Shown here piece by piece: positions 41,401 to 55,846 of a stretch of DNA of 64,000 nt (the stretch's first letter is position 1; each line of letters starts with the position of its first letter). The DNA is from Megalopta genalis (Eukaryota; Arthropoda; Insecta; Hymenoptera; Halictidae), in contig NW_027476216.1 of the NCBI RefSeq assembly GCF_051020955.1, positions 62,001-126,000 on the forward strand, read 5' to 3'. The translations under genes were made by a program, and so were the position numbers. Below the pieces are notes generated by a model that saw nothing but the letters and a program-made list of their open reading frames with translations, had not been told where the DNA came from and searched no databases.

Positions 41401-43487
41401 GATTTGAATCTAACTCGTTTGTTTCGCATGCTGTTGAAGCTAAATCGTGTATATCACAAGTATTTGAAGCTATATCATATGTTTCGAATGGATTCGAAGA
41501 TAAGCCTCCTACTTCGCATTGATTTCAAGTTAAATCATGTGTTTCGCATGGATTTGAAGCTAACTCGCTTGTTTCGCATGCAGTTGAAGCTGAACCATGT
41601 ATTTCACAAGTATTTGAAGCTATATCATATGTTTCGCATGGATTCGAAGGTAAGCCTTCCACTTCGCATTGATTTGAAGCTAAATCATGTGTTTCGCATG
41701 GATTTGAAGTTAACTCGTTTGTTTCGCATGCAGTTGAAGCTAAATCATGTATATCACAAGTATTTGCAGCTAAACCATTTGTTTCGCATGGATTCGAAGA
41801 TAACCCTTCTACTTCGCATTGATTTGAAGCTAAATCATGTGTTACGCATGGATTTGGATCTAACTCGTTTATTTCGCATGCTGTTGAAGCTAAATCATGT
41901 GTAACACAAGTATATGAATCTAATCGATTTGTTTCGCATGGATTCGAAGATAAGCCCTCCACTTCTCATTGATTTGAAGCTAAATCATGTGTTTCGCATG
42001 GATTTGAAGCTAACTCGTTTGTTTCGCATGCAGTTGAAGCTGAACCATGTATATCACAAGTATTTGAAGCTAAACTATTCGTTTCGCATGGATTCGAAGG
42101 TAAGCCTTCCACTTCGCATTGATTTGAAGCTAAATCATGTGTTTCGCATGGATTTGAAGCTAACTCGTTTGTTTCGCATGCAGTTGAAGCTAAATCATGT
42201 ATATCACAAGTATTTGCAGCTAAACCATTTGTTTCGCATGGATTCGAAGATAACCCTTCTACTTCGCATTGATTTGAAACTAAATCATGTGTTTCGCATG
42301 GATTTGGATCTAACTCGTTTATTTCGCATGCTGTTGAAGCTAAATCATGTGTATCACAAGTATATGAATCTAATCCATTTGTTTCGCATGGATTCGAAGA
42401 TAAGCCTTCCACTTCGCATTGATTTGCAGCTAAATCATGTGTTTCGCATGGATTTGAAGTTAACTCGTTTGTTTCGCATGCAGTTGAAGCTAAATCATGT
42501 ATATCACAAGTATTTGCAACTAAACCATTTGTTTCGCATGGATTCGAAGATAGCCCTTCTACTTCGCATTGATTTCAAGTTAAATCATGTGTTTCGCATG
42601 CATTTGAATCTAACTCGTTTATTTCGTATGGTGTTGAAGCTAAATCATGTATATCACAAGTATATGAAGCTAATCCATTTGTTTCGCATGTATTCGAAGA
42701 TAAGCCATCTAGTTCGCATTGATTTGAAGCTAAATCATGTGTTTCGCATGGATTTGAATCTAACTCGTTTGTTTCGCATGCTGTTGAAGCTAAATCATGT
42801 ATATCACAAGTATTTGAAGCTAAACCATTTGTTTCGCATGGATTCGAAGATAAGCCTCCTACTTCGCATTGATTTGAAGCTAAATCATGTGTTTCGCATG
42901 GATTTGAAGCTAACTCGTTTGTTTCGCATGCAGTTGAAGCTGAACCATGTATATCACAAGTATTTGAAGCTAAACCATTTGTCGCATGCATTCGAAGATA
43001 ATCCATCTACTTCGCATTAATTTGAAGCTAAATCATGTGTTTCGCTTGGATTTGAAGATAACTCGTTTGTTTCGCATGCTGTTGAAGCTAAATCATGTAT
43101 ATCACAAGTATTTGAAGCTAAACCATTTGTTTCGCATGGATTCGAAGATAAGCCTCCTACTTCGCATTGATTTGAAGCTAAATCATGTGTTTCGCATGGA
43201 TTTGAAGCTAACTCGTTTGTTTCGCATGCAGTTGAAGCTGAACCATGTATATCACAAGTATTTGAAGCTAAACTATTCGTTTCGCATGGATTCGAAGGTA
43301 AGCCTTCCACTTCACATTGATTTGAAGCTAAATCATGTGTTTCGCATGGATTTGAAGTTAACTCGTTTGTTTCGCATGCAGTTGAAACTAAATCATGTAT
43401 ATCACAAGTATTTGCAGCTAAACCATTTGTTTCGCATGGATTCGAAGATAACCCTTCTACTTCGCATTGATTTGAAGTTAAGTCATG

Positions 43488-46400
43488 TGTTTCGCATGGA
43501 TTTGAATCTAACTCGTTTATTTCGCATGCTGTTGAAGCTCAATCATGTATATCGCAAGTATATGAAGCTAATCCAATTGTTTCGCATGGATTCGAACATA
43601 AGCCTTCTACTTCGCATTGATTTGAAGCTAAATCATGTGTTTCGCATGGATTTGAATCTAACTCGTTTGTTTCGCATGTTGTTGAAGCTAAATCGTGTAT
43701 ATCACAAGTATTTGAAGCTATATCATATGTTTCGAATGGATTCGAAGATAAGCCTCCTACTTCGCATTGATTTGAAGTTAAATCATGTGTTTCGCATGGA
43801 TTTGAAGCTAACTCGCTTGTTTCGCATGCAGTTGAAGCTGAACCATGTATTTCACAAGTATTTGAAGCTATATCATATGTTTCGCATGGATTCGAAGATA
43901 AGCCTCCTACTTCGCATTGATTTGAAGTTAAATCATGTGTTTCGCATGGATTTGAAGCTAACTCGCTTGTTTCGCATGCAGTTGAAGCTGAACCATGTAT
44001 TTCACAAGTATTTGAAGCTATATCATATGTTTCGCATGGATTCGAAGGTAAGCCTTCCACTTCGCATGGATTTGAAGCTAACTCGTTTGTTTCACATGCA
44101 GTTGAAGCTGAACCATGTATATCACAAGTATTTGAAGCTAAACTATTCGTTTCGCATGGATTCGAAGGTAAGCCTTCCACTTCGCATTGATTTGAAGCTA
44201 AATCATGTGTCTCGCATGGATTTGAAGTTAACTCGTTTGTTTCGCATGCAGTTGAAGCTAAATCCTGTTTATCACAAGTATTTGCAGCTAAACCATTTGT
44301 TTCGCATGGATTCGAAGATAAGCCTCCTACTTCGCATTGATTTGAAGCTAAATCATGTGTTTCGCTTGGATTTGAAGCTAACTCGTTTTTTTCGCATGCA
44401 GTTGAAGCTAAATCATGTACATCACAAGTATTTGAAGCTAAACCATTTGTCGCATGCATTCGAAGATAATCCATCTACTTCGCATTAATTTGCAGCTAAA
44501 CCATTTGTTTCGCATGGATTCGAAGATAACCCTTCTACTTCGCATTGATTTCAAGTTAAATCATGTGTTTCGCATGGATTTGAATCTAACTCGTTTATTT
44601 CGTATGCTGTTGAAGCTAAATCATGTATATCACAAGTATATGAAGCTAATCCATTTGTTTCGCATGTATTCGAAGATAAGCCTTCTACTTCCCATTGATT
44701 TGAAGCTAAATCATGTGTTTCGCATGGATTTGAATCTAACTCGTTTGTTTCGCATGCTGTTGAAGCTAAATCATGTATATCACAAGTATTTGAAGCTAAA
44801 CCATTTGTTTCGCATGGATTCGAAGATAAGCCTCCTACTTCGCATTGATTTGAAGCTAAATCATGTGTTTCGCATGGATTTGAAGCTAACTCGTTTGTTT
44901 CGCATGCAGTTGAAGCTGAACCATGTATATCACAAGTATTTGAAGCTAAACCATTTGTCGCATGCATTCGAAGATAATCCATCTACTTCGCATTAATTTG
45001 AAGCTAAATCATGTGTTTCGCTTGGATTTGAAGATAACTCGTTTGTTTCGCATGCTGTTGAAGCTAAATCATGTATATCACAAGTATTTGAAGCTAAACC
45101 ATTTGTTTCGCATGGATTCGAAGATAAGCCTCCTACTTCGCATTGATTTGAAGCTAAATCATGTGTTTCGCATGGATTTGAAGCTAACTCGTTTGTTTCG
45201 CATGCAGTTGAAGCTGAACCATGTATATCACAAGTATTTGAAGCTAAACTATTCGTTTCGCATGGATTCGAAGGTAAGCCTTCCACTTCACATTGATTTG
45301 AAGCTAAATCATGTGTTTCGCATGGATTTGAAGTTAACTCGTTTGTTTCGCATGCAGTTGAAACTAAATCATGTATATCACAAGTATTTGCAGCTAAACC
45401 ATTTGTTTCGCATGGATTCGAAGATAACCCTTCTACTTCGCATTGATTTGAAGTTAAGTCATGTGTTTCGCATGGATTTGAATCTAACTCGTTTATTTCG
45501 CATGCTGTTGAAGCTCAATCATGTATATCGCAAGTATATGAAGCTAATCCAATTGTTTCGCATGGATTCGAACATAAGCCTTCTACTTCGCATTGATTTG
45601 AAGCTAAATCATGTGTTTCGCATGGATTTGAATCTAACTCGTTTGTTTCGCATGTTGTTGAAGCTAAATCGTGTATATCACAAGTATTTGAAGCTATATC
45701 ATATGTTTCGAATGGATTCGAAGATAAGCCTCCTACTTCGCATTGATTTGAAGTTAAATCATGTGTTTCGCATGGATTTGAAGCTAACTCGTTTTTTTCG
45801 CATGCAGTTGAAGCTAAATCATGTACATCACAAGTATTTGAAGCTAAACCATTTGTCGCATGCATTCGAAGATAATCCATCTACTTCGCATTAATTTGCA
45901 ACTAAACCATTTGTTTCGCATGGATTCGAAGATAACCCTTCTACTTCGCATTGATTTCAAGTTAAATCATGTGTTTCGCATGGATTTGAATCTAACTCGT
46001 TTATTTCGTATGCTGTTGAAGCTAAATCATGTATATCACAAGTATATGAAGCTAATCCATTTGTTTCGCATGTATTCGAAGATAAGCCTTCTACTTCCCA
46101 TTGATTTGAAGCTAAATCATGTGTTTCGCATGGATTTGAATCTAACTCGTTTGTTTCGCATGCTGTTGAAGCTAAATCAAGTGTATCACAAGTATTTGAA
46201 GCCAAACCATTTGCTTCGCATGGATTCGAAAATCAGCCTTCTACTTCGCATTGATTAGATGCTAAATCATGTGTTTCGCATGGATTTGAAGCTAACTCGT
46301 TTTTTTCGCATGCAGTTGAAGCTAAATCATGTACATCACAAGTATTTGAAGCTAAACCATTTGTTTCGCATGGATTCGAAGATAATCCATGTTCTTCGCA

Positions 46401-49400
46401 TTCATTTGAAGCTAAATCATGTGTTTCGCATGGATTTGAAGCTAACTCGTTTGTTTCGCATGCAGTTGAAGCTGAACCATGTATATCACAAGTATTTGAA
46501 GCTAAACTATTCGTTTCGCATGGATTCGAAGGTAAGCCTTCCACTTCACATTGATTTGAAGCTAAATCATGTGTTTCGCATGGGTTTGAAGTTAAGTCGT
46601 TTGTTTCGCATGCAGTTGAAGCTAAATCATGTATATCACAAGTATTTGCAGCTAAACCATTTGTTTCGCATGGATTCGAAGATAACCCTTCTACTTCGCA
46701 TTGATTTGAAGCTAAATCATGTGTTTCGCATGGATTTGAGTCTAACTCGTTTGTTTCGCATGCTGTTGAAGCTAAATCAAGTGTATCACAAGTATTTGAA
46801 GCCAAATCATTTGCTTCGCATGGATTCGAAAATCAGCCTTCTACTTCGCATTGATTAGATGCTAAATCATGTGTTTCGCATGGATTTGAAGCTAACTCGT
46901 TTTTTTCGCATGCAGTTGAAGCTAAATCATGTACATCACAAGTATTTGAAGCTAAACCATTTGTTTCGCATGGATTCGAAGATAGTGCATCTACTTCGCA
47001 TTGATTTGAAGATAAATCATGTGTTTCGCATGGATTTGAATCTAACTCGTTTATTTCGCATGCTGTTGAAGCTCAATCATGTATATCGCAAGTATATGAA
47101 GCTAATCCAATTGTTTCGCATGGATTCGAACATAAGCCTTCTACTTCGCATTGATTTGAAGCTAAATCATGTGTTTCGCATGGATTTGAATCTAACTCGT
47201 TTGTTTCGCATGTTGTTGAAGCTAAATCGTGTATATCACAAGTATTTGAAGCTATATCATATGTTTCGAATGGATTCGAAGATAAGCCTCCTACTTCGCA
47301 TTGATTTGAAGTTAAATCATGTGTTTCGCATGGATTTGAAGCTAACTCGCTTGTTTCGCATGCAGTTGAAGCTGAACCATGTATTTCACAAGTATTTGAA
47401 GCTATATCATATGTTTCGCATGGATTCGAAGATAAGCCTCCTACTTCGCATTGATTTGAAGTTAAATCATGTGTTTCGCATGGATTTGAAGCTAACTCGC
47501 TTGTTTCGCATGCAGTTGAAGCTGAACCATGTATTTCACAAGTATTTGAAGCTATATCATATGTTTCGCATGGATTCGAAGGTAAGCCTTCCACTTCGCA
47601 TGGATTTGAAGCTAACTCGTTTGTTTCACATGCAGTTGAAGCTGAACCATGTATATCACAAGTATTTGAAGCTAAACTATTCGTTTCGCATGGATTCGAA
47701 GGTAAGCCTTCCACTTCGCATTGATTTGAAGCTAAATCATGTGTTTCGCATGGATTTGAAGTTAACTCGTTTGTTTCGCATGCAGTTGAAGCTAAATCCT
47801 GTTTATCACAAGTATTTGCAGCTAAACCATTTGTTTCGCATGGATTCGAAGATAAGCCTCCTACTTCGCATTGATTTGAAGCTAAATCATGTGTTTCGCT
47901 TGGATTTGAAGCTAACTCGTTTTTTTCGCATGCAGTTGAAGCTAAATCATGTACATCACAAGTATTTGAAGCTAAACCATTTGTCGCATGCATTCGAAGA
48001 TAATCCATCTACTTCGCATTAATTTGCAGCTAAACCATTTGTTTCGCATGGATTCGAAGATAACCCTTCTACTTCGCATTGATTTCAAGTTAAATCATGT
48101 GTTTCGCATGGATTTGAATCTAACTCGTTTATTTCGTATGCTGTTGAAGCTAAATCATGTATATCACAAGTATATGAAGCTAATCCATTTGTTTCGCATG
48201 TATTCGAAGATAAGCCTTCTACTTCCCATTGATTTGAAGCTAAATCATGTGTTTCGCATGGATTTGAATCTAACTCGTTTGTTTCGCATGCTGTTGAAGC
48301 TAAATCATGTATATCACAAGTATTTGAAGCTAAACCATTTGTTTCGCATGGATTCGAAGATAAGCCTCCTACTTCGCATTGATTTGAAGCTAAATCATGT
48401 GTTTCGCATGGATTTGAAGCTAACTCGTTTGTTTCGCATGCAGTTGAAGCTGAACCATGTATATCACAAGTATTTGAAGCTAAACCATTTGTCGCATGCA
48501 TTCGAAGATAATCCATCTACTTCGCATTAATTTGAAGCTAAATCATGTGTTTCGCTTGGATTTGAAGATAACTCGTTTGTTTCGCATGCTGTTGAAGCTA
48601 AATCATGTATATCACAAGTATTTGAAGCTAAACCATTTGTTTCGCATGGATTCGAAGATAAGCCTCCTACTTCGCATTGATTTGAAGCTAAATCATGTGT
48701 TTCGCATGGATTTGAAGCTAACTCGTTTGTTTCGCATGCAGTTGAAGCTGAACCATGTATATCACAAGTATTTGAAGCTAAACTATTCGTTTCGCATGGA
48801 TTCGAAGGTAAGCCTTCCACTTCACATTGATTTGAAGCTAAATCATGTGTTTCGCATGGATTTGAAGTTAACTCGTTTGTTTCGCATGCAGTTGAAACTA
48901 AATCATGTATATCACAAGTATTTGCAGCTAAACCATTTGTTTCGCATGGATTCGAAGATAACCCTTCTACTTCGCATTGATTTGAAGTTAAGTCATGTGT
49001 TTCGCATGGATTTGAATCTAACTCGTTTATTTCGCATGCTGTTGAAGCTCAATCATGTATATCGCAAGTATATGAAGCTAATCCAATTGTTTCGCATGGA
49101 TTCGAACATAAGCCTTCTACTTCGCATTGATTTGAAGCTAAATCATGTGTTTCGCATGGATTTGAATCTAACTCGTTTGTTTCGCATGTTGTTGAAGCTA
49201 AATCGTGTATATCACAAGTATTTGAAGCTATATCATATGTTTCGAATGGATTCGAAGATAAGCCTCCTACTTCGCATTGATTTGAAGTTAAATCATGTGT
49301 TTCGCATGGATTTGAAGCTAACTCGTTTTTTTCGCATGCAGTTGAAGCTAAATCATGTACATCACAAGTATTTGAAGCTAAACCATTTGTCGCATGCATT

Positions 49401-50555
49401 CGAAGATAATCCATCTACTTCGCATTAATTTGCAGCTAAACCATTTGTTTCGCATGGATTCGAAGATAACCCTTCTACTTCGCATTGATTTCAAGTTAAA
49501 TCATGTGTTTCGCATGGATTTGAATCTAACTCGTTTATTTCGTATGCTGTTGAAGCTAAATCATGTATATCACAAGTATATGAAGCTAATCCATTTGTTT
49601 CGCATGTATTCGAAGATAAGCCTTCTACTTCCCATTGATTTGAAGCTAAATCATGTGTTTCGCATGGATTTGAATCTAACTCGTTTGTTTCGCATGCTGT
49701 TGAAGCTAAATCAAGTGTATCACAAGTATTTGAAGCCAAACCATTTGCTTCGCATGGATTCGAAAATCAGCCTTCTACTTCGCATTGATTAGATGCTAAA
49801 TCATGTGTTTCGCATGGATTTGAAGCTAACTCGTTTTTTTCGCATGCAGTTGAAGCTAAATCATGTACATCACAAGTATTTGAAGCTAAACCATTTGTTT
49901 CGCATGGATTCGAAGATAATCCATGTTCTTCGCATTCATTTGAAGCTAAATCATGTGTTTCGCATGGATTTGAAGCTAACTCGTTTGTTTCGCATGCAGT
50001 TGAAGCTGAACCATGTATATCACAAGTATTTGAAGCTAAACTATTCGTTTCGCATGGATTCGAAGGTAAGCCTTCCACTTCACATTGATTTGAAGCTAAA
50101 TCATGTGTTTCGCATGGGTTTGAAGTTAAGTCGTTTGTTTCGCATGCAGTTGAAGCTAAATCATGTATATCACAAGTATTTGCAGCTAAACCATTTGTTT
50201 CGCATGGATTCGAAGATAACCCTTCTACTTCGCATTGATTTGAAGCTAAATCATGTGTTTCGCATGGATTTGAGTCTAACTCGTTTGTTTCGCATGCTGT
50301 TGAAGCTAAATCAAGTGTATCACAAGTATTTGAAGCCAAATCATTTGCTTCGCATGGATTCGAAAATCAGCCTTCTACTTCGCATTGATTAGATGCTAAA
50401 TCATGTGTTTCGCATGGATTTGAAGCTAACTCGTTTTTTTCGCATGCAGTTGAAGCTAAATCATGTACATCACAAGTATTTGAAGCTAAACCATTTGTTT
50501 CGCATGGATTCGAAGATAGTGCATCTACTTCGCATTGATTTGAAGATAAATCATG
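43488..50555. repeat. Tandem duplication of 3,534 bp, nearly identical
   Basis: Copy 1 is about 43,488-47,021 and copy 2 about 47,022-50,555, head to tail. Rare variants recur at a constant offset of 3,534, including gaagctcaatc, tttcacatgc, aaatcctgtttatc and several 148-bp markers. Only isolated differences were noticed by eye, such as gtctcgc at 44,211 against gtttcgc at 47,745, and gcaactaaacc at 45,901 against gcagctaaacc at 49,435. It is the longest near-identical pair in the window. Within each copy a shorter block is itself related to 42,986 onward at an offset of 1,976. Confidence 0.9.
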
Positions 50556-53500
50556 TGTTTCGCATGGATTTGAATCCAACTCGTTTGTTTCGCATACTGT
50601 TGGAACTAAATCATGTATATCACAAGTATTTGAAGATAAACCACTTGTTTCGCATTTATTCGAAGATAACCCTTCTACTTCGCATTGATTTGAAGCTAAA
50701 TCATGTGTTTCGCATGGATTTGGATCTAACTCGTTTATTTCGCATGCTGTTGAAGCTAAATCATGTGTATCACAAGTATATGAATCTAATCCATTTGTTT
50801 CGCATGGATTCGAAGATAAGCCTTCCACTTCGCATTGATTTGAAGCTTAATCATGTGTTTCGCATGGATTTGGATCTAACTCGTTTATTTCGCATGCTGT
50901 TGAAGCTAAATCATGTGTATCACAAGTATATGAATCTAATCCATTTGTTTCACATGGATTCGAAGATAAGCCTTCCACTTCGCATTGATTTGAAGCTAAA
51001 TCATGTGTTTCGCATGGATTTGAAGTTAACTCGTTTGTTTCGCATGCAGTTGAAGCTAAATCATGTATATCACAAGTATTTGCAGCTAAACCATTTGTTT
51101 CGCATGGATTCGAAGATAGCCCTTCTAGTTCGCATTGATTTCAAGTTAAATCATGTGTTTCGCATGCATTTGAATCTAACTCGTTTATTTCGTATGCTGT
51201 TGAAGCTAAATCATGTATATCACAAGTATATGAAGCTAATCCATTTGTTTCGCATCTATTCGAAGATAAGCGATCTAGTTCGCATTGATTTGAAGCTAAA
51301 TCATGTGTTTCGCATGGATTTGAATCTAACTCGTTTGTTTCGCATGCTGTTGAAGCTAAATCATGTATATCACAAGTATTTGAAGATAAACCATTTGTTT
51401 GGCATGGATTCCAAGATAATCCATTTACTTCGCATTGATTTGAAGCTAAATCATGTGTTTCGCTTGGATTTGAAGATAACTCGTTTGTTTCGCATACTGT
51501 TGAAGCTAAATCATGTATATCACAAGTATTTGATGCTAAACCATTTGTTTCGCATGGATTCGAAGATAAGCCTCCTACTTCGCATTGATTTGAAGCTAAA
51601 TCATGTGTTTCGCATGGATTTGAAGCTAACTCGTTTGTTTCGCATGCAGTTGAAGCTGAACCATGTATATCACAAGTATTTGAAGCTAAACTATTCGTTT
51701 CGCATGGATTCGAAGGTAAGCCTTCCACTTCACATTGATTTGAAGCTAAATCATGTGTTTCGCATGGATTTGAAGTTAACTCGTTTGTTTCGCATGCAGT
51801 TGAAACTAAATCATGTATATCACAAGTATTTGCAGCTAAACCAATTGTTTCGCATGGATTCGAAGATAACCCTTCTACTTCGCATTGATTTGAAGTTAAA
51901 TCATGTGTTTCGCATGGATTTGAATCTAACTCGTTTATTTCGCATGCTGTTGAAGCTAAATCATGTATATCGCAAGTATATGAAGCTAATCCAATTGTTT
52001 CGCATGGATTCGAACATAAGCCTTCTACTTCGCATTGATTTGAAGCTAAATCATCTGTTTCGCATGGATTTGAATCTAACTCGTTTGTTTCGCATGCTGT
52101 TGAAGCTAAATCATGTATATCACAAGTATTTGAAGCTATATCATATGTTTCGCATGGATTCGAAGATAAGCCTCCTACTTCGCATTGATTTGAAGCTAAA
52201 TCATGTGTTCCGCATGGATTTGAGTCTAACTCGTTTGTTTCGCATGCTGTTGAAGCTAAATCAAGTGTATCACAAGTATTTGAAGCCAAATCATTTGCTT
52301 CGCATGGATTCGAAAATCAGCCTTCTACTTCGCATTGATTAGATGCTAAATCATGTGTTTCGCATGGATTTGAAGCTAACTCGTTTTTTTCGCATGCAGT
52401 TGAAGCTAAATCATGTACATCACAAGTATTTGAAGCTAAACCATTTGTTTCGCATGGATTCGAAGATAAGCCTTCCACTTCGCATTGATTTGAAGCTAAA
52501 TCATGTGTTTCGCATGGATTTGGATCTAACTCGTTTATTTCGCATGCTGTTGAAGCTAAATCATGTGTATCACAAGTATATGAATCTAATCCATTTGTTT
52601 CGCATGGATTCGAAGATAAGCCTTCTACTTCGCATTGATTTCAAGTTAAATCATGTGTTTCGCATGGATTTGAATCTAACTCGTTTCTTTCGTATGCTGT
52701 TGAAGCTAAATCATGTATATCACAAGTATATGAAGCTAATCCATTTGTTTCCCATGGATTCGAAGATAACCCTTCTAATTCGCATTGATTTGGAGCTAAA
52801 TCATGTGTTTCGCATGGATTTGAAGCTAACTCGTTTGTTTCGCACGCTGTTGAAGCTAAATCAAGTGTATCACAAGTATTTGAAGCTAAACCATTTGCTT
52901 CGCGTGGATTCGAAGATAAGCCTTCTACTTCGCATTTATTAGATGCTAAATCATGTGTTTCGCATGGATTTGGATCTAACTCATTTATTTCGCATGCTGT
53001 TGAAGCTAAATTATGTGTATCACAAGTATATGAATCTAATCCATTAGTTTCGCATGGATTCGAAGATAAGCCTTCCACTTCGCATTGATTTGAAGCTAAA
53101 TCATGTGTTTCGCATGGATTTGAAGTTAACTCGTTTGTTTCGCATGCTGTTTAAGCTAAATCATGTATATCACAAGTATTTGAAGCTAAACCATTTGTTA
53201 CGCATGGATTCGAAGATCAGCCTTCTACTTCGCATTGATTTAAGGCTAAATCATGTGTTCCGCTGGATTTTAAGCTAACTCATTTTTTTCGTATGCAGTT
53301 GAAGCTAAATCATGTATGTCACAAGTATTTGAAGCTATATCATATGTTTCGCATGGATTCCAAAATAACCCTTATAATTCGCATTGATTTGAAGCTAAAT
53401 CTTGTGTTTCGCATGGATTTGAAGCTAACTCGTTTTTTTTGCATGCTGTTGAAGCTAAATCAAGTATATCACAAGTATTTCAAGTTAAACCATTTGTTTC

Positions 53501-53989
53501 GCATGGATTCGAAGATAAGGCTTCTACTTCGCATTGATTTCAAGTTAAATCATGTGTTTCGCATGGATTTGAATCTAACTCGTTTCTTTCGTATGCTGTT
53601 GAAGCTGAATCATGTATATCACAAGTATTTGAAGCTATATCATACGTTTCGCATGGAGTCGAAGATAACCCTTCTAATTCGCATTGATTTGAAGCTAAAT
53701 CTTGTGTTTCGCATGGATTTGAAGCTAACTCGTTTTTTTTGCATGCTGTTGAAGCTAAATCAAGTATATCACAAGTATTTCAAGTTAAACCATTTGTTTC
53801 GCATGGATTCGAAGATAAGCCTTCTACTTCGCATTGATTTTAATCTAAATCATGTGTATCGCATGGATTTGAAGCTAACTCGTTTTTTTCGCATGCTGTT
53901 GAAGCTAAATCAAGTATATCACAAGTATATGAAGCTAATCCATTTGTTTCGCGTGGATTCGAAGATAACCCTTCTAATTCGCATTGATT

Positions 53990-55820
53990 TGGAGCTAAAT
54001 TATGTGTTTCGCATGGATTTGAAGCTAACTCGTTTGTTTCGCACGCTGTTGAAGCTAAATCAAGTGTATCACAAGTATTTGAAGCTAAACCATTTGCTTC
54101 GCGTGGATTCGAAGATAAGCCTTCTACTTCGCATTTATTAGATGCTAAATCATGTGTTTCGCATGGATTTGGATCTAACTCATTTATTTCGCACGCTGTT
54201 GAAGCTAAATTATGTGTATCACAAGTATATGAATCTAATCCATTTGTTTCGCATGGATTTGAAGATAAGCCTACCACTTCGCATTGATTTGAAGCTAAAT
54301 CATGTGTTTCGCATGGATTTGAAGTTAACTCGTTTGTTTCGCATGCTGTTTAAGCTAAATCATGTATATCACAAGTATTTGAAGCTAAACCATTTGTTAC
54401 GCATGGATTCGAAGATCAGCCTTCTACTTCGCATTGATTTAAGGCTAAATCATGTGTTCCGCCGGATTTTAAGCTAACTCGTTTTTTTCGTATGCAGTTG
54501 AAGCTAAATCATGTATGTCACAAGTATTTGAAGCTATATCATATGTTTCGCATGGATTCCAAGATAACCCTTATAATTCGCATTGGTTTGAAACTAAATC
54601 ATGTGTTTCGCGTGGATTTGAAGCTAACTCGATTGTATCGCATGCTGTTGAAGCTAAATCAAGTGTATCACAAGTATTTGAAGCCAAACCATTTGCTTCG
54701 CATGGATTCGAAGATCAGCCTTCTACTTCGTATTGATTAGATGCTAAATCATGTGTTTCGCATGGATTTGAAGCTAACTCGTTTTTTTTGCACGCTGTTG
54801 AAGCTAAATCAAGTATATCACAAGTATTTGAAGTTAAACCATTTGTTTCGCATGGATTCGAAGATAAGCCTTCTACTTCGCATTGATTTTAATCTAAATC
54901 ATGTGTATCGCATGGATTTGAAGCTAACTCGTTTTTTTCGCATGCTGTTGAAGCTAAATCAAGTATATCACAAGTATTTGAAGCTAAACTATTCGTTTCG
55001 CATGGGTTCGAAGATAAGCCTTCCACTTCGCATTGATTTGAAGCTAAATCATGTGTTTCGCATGGATTTGGAGCTAACTCGTTTGTTTCGCACGCTGTTG
55101 AAGCTAAATCAAGTGTATCACAAGTATTTGAAGCTAAACCATTTGCTTCGCGTGGATTCGAAGATAAGCCTTCTACTTCGCATTTATTAGATGCTAAATC
55201 ATGTGTTTCGCATGGATTTGGATCTAACTCATTTATTTCGCATGCTGTTGAAGCTAAATTATGTGTATCACAAGTATATGAATCTAATCCATTTGTTTCG
55301 CATGGATTCGAAGATAAGCCTACCACTTCGCATTGATTTGAAGCTAAATCATGTGTTTCGCATGGATTTGAAGTTAACTCGTTTGTTTCGCATGCTGTTT
55401 AAGCTAAATCATGTATATCACAAGTATTTGAAGCTAAACCATTTGTTACGCATGGATTCGAAGATCAGCCTTCTACTTCGCATTGATTTAAGGCTAAATC
55501 ATGTGTTCCGCCGGATTTTAAGCTAACTCGTTTTTTTCGTATGCAGTTGAAGCTAAATCATGTATGTCACAAGTATTTGAAGCTATATCATATGTTTCGC
55601 ATGGATTCCAAGATAACCCTTATAATTCGCATTGGTTTGAAACTAAATCATGTGTTTCGCGTGGATTTGATGCTAACTCGATTGTTTCGCATGCTGTTGA
55701 AGCTAAATCAAGTGTATCACAAGTATTTGAAGCCAAACCATTTGCTTCGCATGGATTCGAAGATCAGCCTTCTACTTCGTATTGATTAGATGCTAAATCA
55801 TGTGTTTCGCATGGATTTGG
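53990..55820. repeat. Duplication spaced 1,049 bp
   Basis: About 780 bp from 53,990 recur from 55,039. Shared variants are gaagctaaattatgtg, gataagcctaccac, the 1-bp-short ccgccgg and ttcgtattgattag. A few substitutions separate the copies, for example gcacgctg against gcatgctg. The spacing is 35 subunits less one base, which the ccgccgg deletion accounts for. A smaller 300-bp repeat of the same style lies just left (cttgtgtttcgc at 53,401 and 53,701). Confidence 0.8.
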
Positions 55821-55846
55821 AGTTAACTCGTTTGTTTCGCATGTAG

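Larger units (their letters stand above)
18501..52340. repeat. Domain 2: homogenised array with 148-bp marker units
   Basis: This central part has no gtgttcgcatg 149-bp unit that I could find. It carries the recurrent marker in which subunit D loses two bases (ccatttgtcgcatgc) and the following E ends in cgcattaattt. Copies are closely alike over hundreds of bases and the longest recent duplications lie here. A short stretch at about 20.5-20.9 kb still looks like domain 1 or 3 (tttaaggctaaatc near 20,550 and the 1-bp-short ccgctgg near 20,573). The borders are therefore gradual and partly mosaic. Confidence 0.65.

Noticed and set aside
44447..49394. Transposon with terminal repeats, suggested by markers recurring at 508 and 898 bp
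   Set aside because: The sequence between markers is the same satellite, with no transposase-like frame, target-site duplication or inverted ends. The spacing follows 30n - 2.
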